From positions 1-16,861 of the forward strand of contig CAZZCP010000062.1 of NCBI GenBank assembly GCA_964653235.1: DNA of 16,861 nucleotides, in the 5' to 3' direction. Below are positions 1 through 6,795 of this stretch, in pieces (position 1 is the first letter of the stretch; every line of letters starts with the position of its first letter). This DNA comes from CAZZCP01 sp964653235 (GTDB taxonomy: Bacteria; Bdellovibrionota; Bdellovibrionia; Bdellovibrionales; UBA840). The translations under genes were made by a program, and so were the position numbers. Below the pieces are notes generated by a model. The model had not been told where the DNA came from. It searched no databases and saw nothing but the letters and a program-made list of their open reading frames with translations.

Positions 1-91
1 TATCACAATACGAAATTAGTAAAGAAGTAGAGATCTCGGACAAATATTCAGTGGGTGAAAGAAATAAAAAGTGAAATAAAAGGGAGCAGTT

Positions 92-1171
92 TTAAAAGCG
101 AAAAGAAAATTTGCCCACATATCTACGATTCTCCCTAGGCTCCTCATCAACCCCAATATCTTCGGCATAAGTAGCAAACTGAAACTGAATATTTTCCATT
201 GCGAATTCAAAGCCAGCTGTCCAGTAGCGTTGATGATAACCAGCGCGAAAGAAAAGAATATCATAGACATTGAGTTCGTATCCAGCATGTACTCTTCGTT
301 GAAAATCTTCTTCTTCATACACGTTCAGAGCATCTCTATATTCAAATGAAAGACTAGAGCGAACATGGTTTGAATGGATCGGAAAAAGTGAAAAAGCGGC
401 ATCATAAGTCATTTTAGTGCTTGTAGGGTCTGAAGAGTCGGTAGGGCTATAGAATAAGCCATTGCTTAAGGAGTAGGAGGTGTCACCAATATCTCTTGCC
501 ACCAAGGCAAGTGAGGGAAGCCATGTTATTGGGGCTGTAATCATCAAGGCACCATCAGCAGCGATTCCAGTGCCTTCACGAACTAAATTATTGAGATCGT
601 TTCCTGTGCTTGAATTTGACAATGTTACAAGTTCAGCCGCTGCGCGGTTTATGTACCTACCTGTCAGACCAATTTTTATTCTACCATCCCAAAAACGAAA
701 GTTGAATCCTGCTACAACAGCAGTGTCATCGTAAAAGTTAAACTCTGAATTTGTGCCTGTAGCATCAGAAGTAGCTGAGTATTCATATTTTTTAAAGAGA
801 CCGAAGCCAAAATTGGTTGTTACAAAAGAAGGAAAGACTTGTGCTTTAGAGTAAATATGCTCATTGGCTTGCCCCTGAAGTAAACTTAAGATCTCATCTG
901 TATCAAAGATTGCGGTTGGACTTGTGCCGTCTAAAAAAGAATCTGCAACTCCGCTGCCCAGAGTGAGTTCGGGGTCAATAATAGTAGCAATATTGTTTCT
1001 TAGCTTTCCTAGACCGGCTGGGTTGCTAAGAAGAGCGGTTTCATCATTCACAACTCCTATTGAGGCTCCACCCATTCCATTCATGCGAACGCCATTAAAA
1101 AATTCAAATCTTTCTGTTGCTTTGACATCCACCGAGAGAAAATAAAAAAGTATAAAAACCAAAGTTCTCAT
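92..1171 (-). CDS. Outer-membrane beta-barrel protein, PorV/UPF0164-like (barrel 1)
   Basis: Predicted 359-residue outer-membrane protein of unknown substrate. Residues 1-18 look like a Sec signal peptide (short Arg-containing start, hydrophobic core, cleavage after VKA). Residues 32-54 carry the pattern seen at the N-terminus of PorV, UPF0164 and TraF-like barrels: GMGGA, then an acidic NDETALL, then NPAGL. The rest alternates polar and hydrophobic residues as beta strands do. The end follows the family pattern of a FRAGYHQRYWTAGFEF hairpin, a loop with a conserved Arg pair, and a final strand ending in Phe (FSFRF), the usual outer-membrane insertion signal. An ATG 13 codons upstream (1210) is in frame but would put an acidic stretch before the signal peptide; neither start has a clear ribosome-binding site, so the start is chosen on the signal peptide. 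It is divergent from the lipoprotein gene at 1331 and resembles the barrel at 2961. In the PorV family such proteins can shuttle or anchor secreted proteins; that role is not shown here. Confidence 0.8.
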   Translation of the reverse strand: MRTLVFILFYFLSVDVKATERFEFFNGVRMNGMGGASIGVVNDETALLSNPAGLGKLRNNIATIIDPELTLGSGVADSFLDGTSPTAIFDTDEILSLLQGQANEHIYSKAQVFPSFVTTNFGFGLFKKYEYSATSDATGTNSEFNFYDDTAVVAGFNFRFWDGRIKIGLTGRYINRAAAELVTLSNSSTGNDLNNLVREGTGIAADGALMITAPITWLPSLALVARDIGDTSYSLSNGLFYSPTDSSDPTSTKMTYDAAFSLFPIHSNHVRSSLSFEYRDALNVYEEEDFQRRVHAGYELNVYDILFFRAGYHQRYWTAGFEFAMENIQFQFATYAEDIGVDEEPRENRRYVGKFSFRF

Positions 1172-1279
1172 ATTATTTGTATCGGAATCGAACGCTTGAA
1201 AATGAGACATTCTTGGTCAAACAGTAGGATGGGCGAGTCTAGTTTTTCAAAATGAAGCAAAGCATTTACTGACTGGATA

Positions 1280-1307
1280 TTGATTCAAAGAAAAGCTATT
1301 CTATATG
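1280..1307 (+). promoter_or_regulatory. Candidate sigma70-type promoter for the first lipoprotein gene
   Basis: TTGATT at 1280-1285 and TATATG at 1302-1307 are separated by 16 bases. Each matches four of six consensus bases. Transcription would start near 1314, leaving a short leader that contains the strong AGGAGG at 1321-1326. In an AT-rich genome such matches arise by chance, so this is tentative. Confidence 0.35.
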
Positions 1308-1330
1308 CGAGATTTCATTCAGGAGGAAGC

Positions 1331-1996
1331 ATGAGGTCGATTTTATTTCTATGCTTAAGCTTTTTATTTTTTGTTTCTTGCGAAGATTCAGAACAGCAAG
1401 ACCTTGCCGAGGCACAAGATTGCGTGAATACGAGCACGGGGCCAGCGGCATTAAGCTGTTTGTCTAAAATCAATGGACAGACACAAAGAGCCAACGCTTT
1501 AAGATGTGCTGCTTATTTTCGTTATCAAAACTTTACCACTTCAGAATTAGTTAATATTATCGACTTCTACTCAGATGATAGCAGTGCCTCTACTGATGAC
1601 CTTGCGAGTGAGCTTGTTTTTGCAGGTTCTCCAGGATTAGAAACTAATACGCAAAGTGCAAAAGATTTATCTGATCTTACTCGCTCTGTGTGTGTATCTA
1701 GTGCTTCAGGTTCTAAGAGTCTTGATTTGGTTTCAGGGGTGGCAAACTTTGCGACAACTACAGCCAATATTTTAAATAATATTGATCCAGACTTTTCAAT
1801 TATCGCTGACGGCTCAACGCCAGTCACCGCAGCACAAGATCAAGACTTAGGCAATATTGTCTTATCTATGGAGGCTTCTGCATGCGCTGACAGTAGTGAG
1901 GGGTTTTGCAATGATATTGATGCAATTCTTGCTGATTCTGCCTCGAGCAATCCAGAAGATGTGGGAGCAGCCCTAAGACGTTATCTTGACCCTTAG
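1331..1996 (+). CDS. Cysteine-rich lipoprotein of unknown function (lipoprotein 1)
   Basis: A 221-residue predicted lipoprotein. The start is set by AGGAGG at 1321-1326, four bases before ATG 1331; a TTG 17 codons upstream has no such support. Residues 1-16 are a signal peptide ending in the lipobox FVSC, so Cys17 should be lipidated. Glu, not Asp, follows at +2, so there is no classical inner-membrane retention signal and the outer membrane is likely. The mature protein is acidic and rich in Ser, Asp and Ala, with six further cysteines, enough for three disulfides. Two lie close together near the C-terminus (SAC and GFC). I do not recognise the family. The segment TTTANILNNIDPDFS and the C-terminal CNDIDAI region resemble parts of the next lipoprotein (NILNANADQDNDG; CTEIEAV), suggesting the two are diverged paralogues. 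Its promoter region is shared with the divergent barrel gene. Confidence 0.8.
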   Translation: MRSILFLCLSFLFFVSCEDSEQQDLAEAQDCVNTSTGPAALSCLSKINGQTQRANALRCAAYFRYQNFTTSELVNIIDFYSDDSSASTDDLASELVFAGSPGLETNTQSAKDLSDLTRSVCVSSASGSKSLDLVSGVANFATTTANILNNIDPDFSIIADGSTPVTAAQDQDLGNIVLSMEASACADSSEGFCNDIDAILADSASSNPEDVGAALRRYLDP

Positions 1997-2041
1997 GGTG
2001 TAGAGTCGTCCTACTTTACGAAAAGGATTAAGACCTTGTGT

Positions 2042-2062
2042 GGGGCTTGCAAAGCAAGCCTT
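2042..2062 (+). repeat. Inverted repeat (hairpin) between the two lipoprotein genes
   Basis: GGCTTGC (2044-2050) and GCAAGCC (2054-2060) form a perfect 7-bp stem with an AAA loop, and two G-T pairs could extend it at the base. It sits 46 bases after the lipoprotein 1 stop. On the plus strand it is followed by TTATCAAAAAA, not a T run, so it is not a textbook terminator. It may weaken read-through or protect an mRNA end. Confidence 0.5.
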
Positions 2063-2095
2063 ATCAAAAAATACAATTCTGTTTATTCTATAGAT

Positions 2096-2110
2096 AAGGC
2101 ATGATGCCTT
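2096..2110. repeat. 15-base palindrome upstream of lipoprotein 2
   Basis: AAGGCATGATGCCTT has two perfect 7-base arms around a single central G. It lies 26 bases before the chosen start of lipoprotein 2 and just downstream of a TATAGAT sequence (2089-2095) that could be a -10 element. Position and symmetry suit an operator for a dimeric regulator, but no regulator gene is adjacent. As RNA it could form only a short hairpin followed by TTTT, a weak terminator at best. Confidence 0.35.
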
Positions 2111-2136
2111 TTAATACTTTAGTACAGGATGTGCTT

Positions 2137-2961
2137 ATGCTTAGAACATGGATATTACTACTCTTAATAAGCAGTGTTTTATCGTGTAGTTCCAATCTAC
2201 TTGAAGATTCGGCCAATACCGAGACCACAGAGGCTCAACTTTTTCAAGCAAGATTACACCTCAATGACCAAGAATGGGCAGAAGCAATAGCTGTCATCAA
2301 CTCGCTGGATGCTTCTGTTATCGCAACTAGAGAGGCTCAAGATATCTTGGTCTCTGCCTATGCAGGCTTGTGTGGAATTGAGTTTATTGCCTTTGTTGAT
2401 ACAATAAGCAATGCAACGGGACTGCTTTATCCCCTCTTGCAACAAAGCTTTTTAAATTCAACACCAGCAACAATTAGCAATTGTGTGAACTCTGAATTTC
2501 AACTCAAAAATATAGACTCTTCTCTTGGAAGTACATCAACAAATTACTTAAAGTCGATCATCGTTGCTTTGGCTAAAATAGGAAATATTCTCAATGCAAA
2601 TGCAGACCAAGACAATGATGGAGTTACAGATGTAGGCTTTGATGCTTGCGATACTGCAGATATTTCTGATGCTGATGTCAATGAACTGGTTACTGCTGTA
2701 GCAATCATAGCCACCAATACTGCCAATGCAGGTTCTTCAGCATTGTCAGATTATACCTCAGATATCACAGATCTATGCACTGAGATTGAAGCTGTCATTG
2801 GAGTAAATATTTGCTCTGTCACTGATACAGCGAATGTAACACCAGCAATGCGGACAGGTATGAGAAATGTAATACAAGAAGGACAATCGGTGGGTCTTGG
2901 TACTTGTACAGCTGTACCAAATTCACTTGCTCTTTGTTCGGTACCCCCCTTTGGATGTTGA
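2137..2961 (+). CDS. Cysteine-rich lipoprotein with TPR-like start and DxDNDG motif (lipoprotein 2)
   Basis: A 274-residue predicted lipoprotein. ATG 2137 is preceded by AGGA seven bases upstream and begins a good signal peptide ending in VLSC, so Cys17 should be lipidated, with Ser at +2. An ATG at 2101 would add 12 residues, lies inside a palindrome and is less likely. Mature residues of about 30-90 look like helical TPR-type repeats (AQLFQARLHLNDQEWAEAI, then AQDILVSAYAGL). Residues 157-165 read DQDNDGVTD, like the calcium-binding loops of thrombospondin type-3 repeats. The mature part has eight further cysteines, four of them in the last 65 residues, including the final residue. Function unknown. 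Its stop overlaps the start of the barrel gene (TGATG), so the two are probably made together and may work as an outer-membrane pair. It resembles lipoprotein 1 in its central and C-terminal parts. Confidence 0.8.
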   Translation: MLRTWILLLLISSVLSCSSNLLEDSANTETTEAQLFQARLHLNDQEWAEAIAVINSLDASVIATREAQDILVSAYAGLCGIEFIAFVDTISNATGLLYPLLQQSFLNSTPATISNCVNSEFQLKNIDSSLGSTSTNYLKSIIVALAKIGNILNANADQDNDGVTDVGFDACDTADISDADVNELVTAVAIIATNTANAGSSALSDYTSDITDLCTEIEAVIGVNICSVTDTANVTPAMRTGMRNVIQEGQSVGLGTCTAVPNSLALCSVPPFGC

Positions 2962-4064
2962 TGAGAGTTTTATTGCTAGTTTTTTTTTCAATTCCCTGTT
3001 TTGCCGATGAATTATTGGTTCGGGGAAGGTATGTGCGCGCTCTCGGTATGGGAAATGTTCACTCAATGTTTGCCGAGAACGAAAATGCCCTTATCTACAA
3101 CCCGGCAGCATTGAGTCGCATTTCTGGTATCAACTTCACAATCATGGATCCAATGGGCGGTTTGAATGGGATCGATAAAATTGAAGAGTATTCCGATGCT
3201 TTAGATGCAGACAGCTATGTTGAAACCCTGAGAACTTTTTATGGAGAACAAGTTTACTTAGCAGGGGGTATGAAGTCTTCTTTTTTTACCAAACACTTTG
3301 CCGTATCTCTTTACGGTGACTCGGAAATGTCGATTTTCTTAGAAGATCCAGCATTTCCGACAATGAATGTTCGATATCAAATTGATTATGGTGTCAATTT
3401 TGGTTTTTCTTTTCCTTTATTTGAATTTTTAGAATTCGGTCTTGGAGCAAGAACGATCACTCGCCGGGGTGGTCAAGCTCCAATTGGAATCGATACTTTA
3501 GAGAGTTTGGATAATGATGATGTGGTAGAGGCGCTGGATTTAAGGGGTAACGGCTATGGCTTTGATGTCGGTTTTCTGTTTCAAGTCCCAACTGGAATGA
3601 AGCCATTGGTTTCTCTGGTATATCACAATGTCGGGGGGGTATCTTTTTCAGATGATACTGGAAATGGTGCTCCACCTTCGATACCAGCGTATATGGTTGC
3701 AGGTTTTGGAGTGGAGATTGATAGTACCTTGGTAACTATACGTCCTGGTTTTGAGTATACCCATATTAATTTTACCGAAGAACAAGATGGCAAAAAAATC
3801 AACTTAGGAGTTGAAATAGAGTTTCCCCTGTTTGAGCTACGAGCGGGGCTTCATCAAGGTTATTACACTTTAGGAGCAGGGGTTGATCTTAAATTTATAC
3901 GAATTGATGCTGCGACCTATGGTGTTGAACTTGGAGAGTATCCGGGGCAGCTAGAAGATCGACGTTTTATGCTTCAGTTGACAATGGGTTTAGGATTTGA
4001 CCTCGGTATGAACTTTCAGGGATTTGGCGGAATCAATCAAAAACGCTTAAAACAAAGACGCTAA
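2961..4064 (+). CDS. Outer-membrane beta-barrel protein, PorV/UPF0164-like (barrel 2)
   Basis: A 367-residue predicted outer-membrane protein. Two ATGs are possible (2955 and 2961). I chose 2961 because it overlaps the upstream TGA by one base, the usual layout for translational coupling, and gives a compact signal peptide (residues 1-15, ending PCFA before DE). No good ribosome-binding site precedes either ATG. Residues 29-51 show GMGNVHSMF, an acidic stretch, then NPAAL, the same signature as barrel 1. Near the end, ELRAGLHQGYYTLGAGV and a DRRFMLQLTMG strand match the corresponding hairpin and Arg pair of barrel 1. Unlike barrel 1, about 20 residues follow the last strand and the protein ends in a basic QKRLKQRR, so the usual terminal Phe is missing. 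Substrate unknown; a partnership with lipoprotein 2 is inferred from gene coupling. A 46-base gap separates it from addB. Confidence 0.8.
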   Translation: MRVLLLVFFSIPCFADELLVRGRYVRALGMGNVHSMFAENENALIYNPAALSRISGINFTIMDPMGGLNGIDKIEEYSDALDADSYVETLRTFYGEQVYLAGGMKSSFFTKHFAVSLYGDSEMSIFLEDPAFPTMNVRYQIDYGVNFGFSFPLFEFLEFGLGARTITRRGGQAPIGIDTLESLDNDDVVEALDLRGNGYGFDVGFLFQVPTGMKPLVSLVYHNVGGVSFSDDTGNGAPPSIPAYMVAGFGVEIDSTLVTIRPGFEYTHINFTEEQDGKKINLGVEIEFPLFELRAGLHQGYYTLGAGVDLKFIRIDAATYGVELGEYPGQLEDRRFMLQLTMGLGFDLGMNFQGFGGINQKRLKQRR

Positions 4065-4110
4065 GCCCTGTGACTTTACTTGCTTTCTTAAATCGATCAA
4101 TCTGATCTAT

Positions 4111-6795
4111 GTGTTAAAATTCTATAATAGTCCTAGTGATAAACGAAAAGACTTTCAAAAACTAAGTCCTTATAAAGATACAATTGTAGTTTCAGACCTA
4201 CGTGCAAAAATGCAAATTCAAAAACTTTTTGTATCTCAATACCCAGTGCTTCCTGAAGAGTTTATTTACAGACCTAGTGATCTATGGAAAGAACTTGCCA
4301 GAAAATATTTGTCACGTTTTCAGCTTGTAGGAAAAGAATTTTTCACGAGTTATCTACGTTTAAAATTACAACAAGAGAATGAAGATTGGATGAAGAGACC
4401 AGGAGTTGCAAAATTGCTATTGCAATACTTAGATCAGTTTGGTCCCATTTTTGCAGAAGAAAGTCTGTTAGAAAAAATGATTGAATGGCTCGAGTTAAAT
4501 CCAATCGCACGCATAAAGTGGGGAAAATGGTTTTTGCTCGCTCACAAAATGTGGGGAATCGCTCTAAAAGACAAATTGCTTTTACTAAGTTGGGTTCCAG
4601 CTATTTTAATAGAAGAGGAAGTAAAGTGGCATCGCAATCTAACAATTGATCTTGGTTGTGAAATTCGTTTTATTGAAGCCGAATTTTTCAAGAAAATATC
4701 GCCAGAACTCAATGTCATGCTGCCGAATAAAGCCTTTTTAAAGTCTTACAACAAAGAGTTTCAAGCCTATAAAGTCTTTGAGAACTTTCATTTTGAAGGA
4801 GAAGAGGTTTCTGCTCGAGCCAATTTGAAATTTTTGAGGTTCCCTTCCATGCTCTCCGAAGTCAAAGACTCAGTTTCTTGGTTAAGAGCTCAGTTAGAAG
4901 AAGGTATTTCAATTTCAGACCTGTGTCTTCTTGCCCCTGATATAGGAAGCTATTGGCCGATACTTTCTTACTATCTTAAAAAAGAGGGGATTCCCTATGA
5001 GAGGGCAGAAAAAGCAAATGTTATGAGCTTTCCTGAAATTCAACTGTGGCTGTCAGAGCTTAAGTATCGATGTTCTGAGTGGACCACTGGTGATTTAGAA
5101 CAAATTTTATTTTACTCTGAAGATTTGTTGATTGAATCCGATCGATTTCAACAAGTTTATTCGAAAATTTTTGATGAGTTTGATCTATTGAGAGATAAAA
5201 AAGTACACAAATCTTTTCAGTCAAAAAAAGTTTTTGATTCTTCATTGAAACTACAAGTAAAAGAATTTATCCAAATTGCCTTGAGCTGTTTTCCTGAAAA
5301 AGAGAGTTTAGAACGCTTGAAAATTGTAATTGAAGAGCTTTTAAAAGACTCTCCATCTCATGTTCGATTGGATATCAAAGAGTGGTTCTTGTATTTGGAG
5401 CAGAAAACTTCAAAGTTAGAAGTGCAAATTGAAAAAGCAAAGTCTAATGCCCTTTTGTGTATTGATTTAAGCCAAATACAAAGCATAGATGCCAAGCACC
5501 TCTATGTTATGGGCGTCACTGAAGATGCTTTGAGATTTGATTTACAGAATCAGTTAAAAGTCAAAGATCGCTTTCAATTAGAAAATGAGTTGGGGATTAT
5601 ACTAGAAGCATCCGAGAAAAAGAATTTAGAGTATATTCTTTCTTTTAGTCTGCAAGAGGAGAAAAATTTTATTTTATCCTACCCAGAAAATGATTTTAAT
5701 GGAAAAGTCTTAGCGCCAAGTGTGCTCTGGTTGCAATTTGCTCTCGAAAAATCACATTCAATTCATGAGTTCAATTTACCCCGCTTCAGTAGGCTAGATG
5801 AACTGCAAAGGCAGGGCATTGAGCAAATTTGTAGTGGCGACATGCTTGATAGAGTTTTAGTTGATTTTGGTGATAAAAGTCTTCCAAACTTTGTTCCTAA
5901 AAATCTTAAAAGATTTTCAGCATCACGTATTGAAGATTACATTCAATGCCCCTTTGTATTTGTAGCAAAAAGTTTGTTTCATTTATCTGATCTTCCAAAT
6001 TTAGACATGGATATCGATCATCTATCTAGAGGTAAGATTTTGCATGCGCTTTTAGAGGAAGTAGTTCAAGAACCTTTTAGCTCAAAACTTTCACAAGAAA
6101 GAATATTAGAGATCTTAAATGCAATTCGTATTCGTGAAAAGATTGAGGTTCAAAGTGAGATTGTTTGGGATTCTATGTGTAGAAAGTATCAAGAAATTAC
6201 CGAACAATTTTTAAATTTTGAGAAAGACTGGAGACAAAAATTTTCTTATCAGACAGTACAGAAAGAACATAAAATTCATGCTTTTTTTGACCCCTACCTC
6301 AAAAAGTTTTTACCAGAAAAAACGGAAGAATATCAGCTAGAATTTATAGCCTATATTGATCGAATAGACCGAGACAAAAAAGGAAATGTTCTAGTCTTTG
6401 ACTACAAAAGTTCAAAAAATGATAAAATTGTTAACTTTCAGAAATGGCTAGAAAAATCCGTTTTACAATTAGCGATATATAGCCTTTTGATTGAAGATAT
6501 TTTTTTAAATCAACATGAGGGTCGTTTTTTAGGTAGTCTCTACTACACGATAAAAAATTGGGATCGTGAAACGGGCCTGTTGGTGCAAAGAGATTCAGAC
6601 TATCCATATAATAAAAAAAAGTCTGCTGTTGCAGAAGAGCAAACCTACAATCTATTGCAATTAGAAATTCGCGAAGAACTCACAAAGTGGGTTAAACTTA
6701 TTTTATCTGGCCAGTTTGAACCGAAGCCTCTGGATAAGAAGAATTGCAAAAGTTGTAAGTGGAGAAAGTTATGTCGAGCCAGTCATCTCATTTGA
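4111..6795 (+). CDS. addB: AddB-like subunit of the AddAB helicase-nuclease, with Fe-S nuclease domain
   Basis: Second subunit of the AddAB (RecBCD-like) complex, which resects DNA double-strand breaks and loads RecA; cytoplasmic. At 894 residues it is somewhat shorter than B. subtilis AddB. The N-terminal half follows the UvrD-like fold weakly (TIVVSDLRAK near 24-33; ISDLCLLAPDIGSYWPIL near 270-287; LYVMGVTEDALRF near 465-477), but no GxxxxGK(T/S) Walker A exists anywhere, so it should not hydrolyse ATP, as known for AddB of several proteobacteria. From about residue 605 comes a PD-(D/E)XK nuclease: His645, Asp750 in IDRID and Asp764-Tyr-Lys766. Cys613 together with Cys879, Cys882 and Cys888 forms the CX(n)CxxCx5C set that holds a 4Fe-4S cluster in AddB and Cas4-type nucleases. 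The start is GTG with no evident ribosome-binding site; no ATG lies nearby and the N-terminus fits the family. It overlaps addA by 25 bp. Confidence 0.88.
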   Translation: MLKFYNSPSDKRKDFQKLSPYKDTIVVSDLRAKMQIQKLFVSQYPVLPEEFIYRPSDLWKELARKYLSRFQLVGKEFFTSYLRLKLQQENEDWMKRPGVAKLLLQYLDQFGPIFAEESLLEKMIEWLELNPIARIKWGKWFLLAHKMWGIALKDKLLLLSWVPAILIEEEVKWHRNLTIDLGCEIRFIEAEFFKKISPELNVMLPNKAFLKSYNKEFQAYKVFENFHFEGEEVSARANLKFLRFPSMLSEVKDSVSWLRAQLEEGISISDLCLLAPDIGSYWPILSYYLKKEGIPYERAEKANVMSFPEIQLWLSELKYRCSEWTTGDLEQILFYSEDLLIESDRFQQVYSKIFDEFDLLRDKKVHKSFQSKKVFDSSLKLQVKEFIQIALSCFPEKESLERLKIVIEELLKDSPSHVRLDIKEWFLYLEQKTSKLEVQIEKAKSNALLCIDLSQIQSIDAKHLYVMGVTEDALRFDLQNQLKVKDRFQLENELGIILEASEKKNLEYILSFSLQEEKNFILSYPENDFNGKVLAPSVLWLQFALEKSHSIHEFNLPRFSRLDELQRQGIEQICSGDMLDRVLVDFGDKSLPNFVPKNLKRFSASRIEDYIQCPFVFVAKSLFHLSDLPNLDMDIDHLSRGKILHALLEEVVQEPFSSKLSQERILEILNAIRIREKIEVQSEIVWDSMCRKYQEITEQFLNFEKDWRQKFSYQTVQKEHKIHAFFDPYLKKFLPEKTEEYQLEFIAYIDRIDRDKKGNVLVFDYKSSKNDKIVNFQKWLEKSVLQLAIYSLLIEDIFLNQHEGRFLGSLYYTIKNWDRETGLLVQRDSDYPYNKKKSAVAEEQTYNLLQLEIREELTKWVKLILSGQFEPKPLDKKNCKSCKWRKLCRASHLI

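Noticed and set aside
16..318. 100-codon minus-strand reading frame at the left edge
   Set aside because: Mostly a shifted frame inside the barrel 1 gene; the barrel frame has clear family motifs. The remaining bases 1-91 hold no feature I can support.
480..1145. Plus-strand reading frames opposite barrel 1
   Set aside because: Shadows of the minus-strand gene, with no start signals or motifs.
1989..1999. ACCCT-T-AGGGT dyad overlapping the lipoprotein 1 stop
   Set aside because: Short arms and no following T run, so not a terminator.
2961..4064. Type IX secretion locus suggested by the PorV-like barrels
   Set aside because: No gliding or secretion core genes (Por/Gld/Spr types) are in the window, and the family resemblance alone does not imply that system.
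4095..4107. GATCA-ATC-TGATC dyad just before the addB GTG start
   Set aside because: Only five-base arms in AT-rich DNA; expected often by chance.
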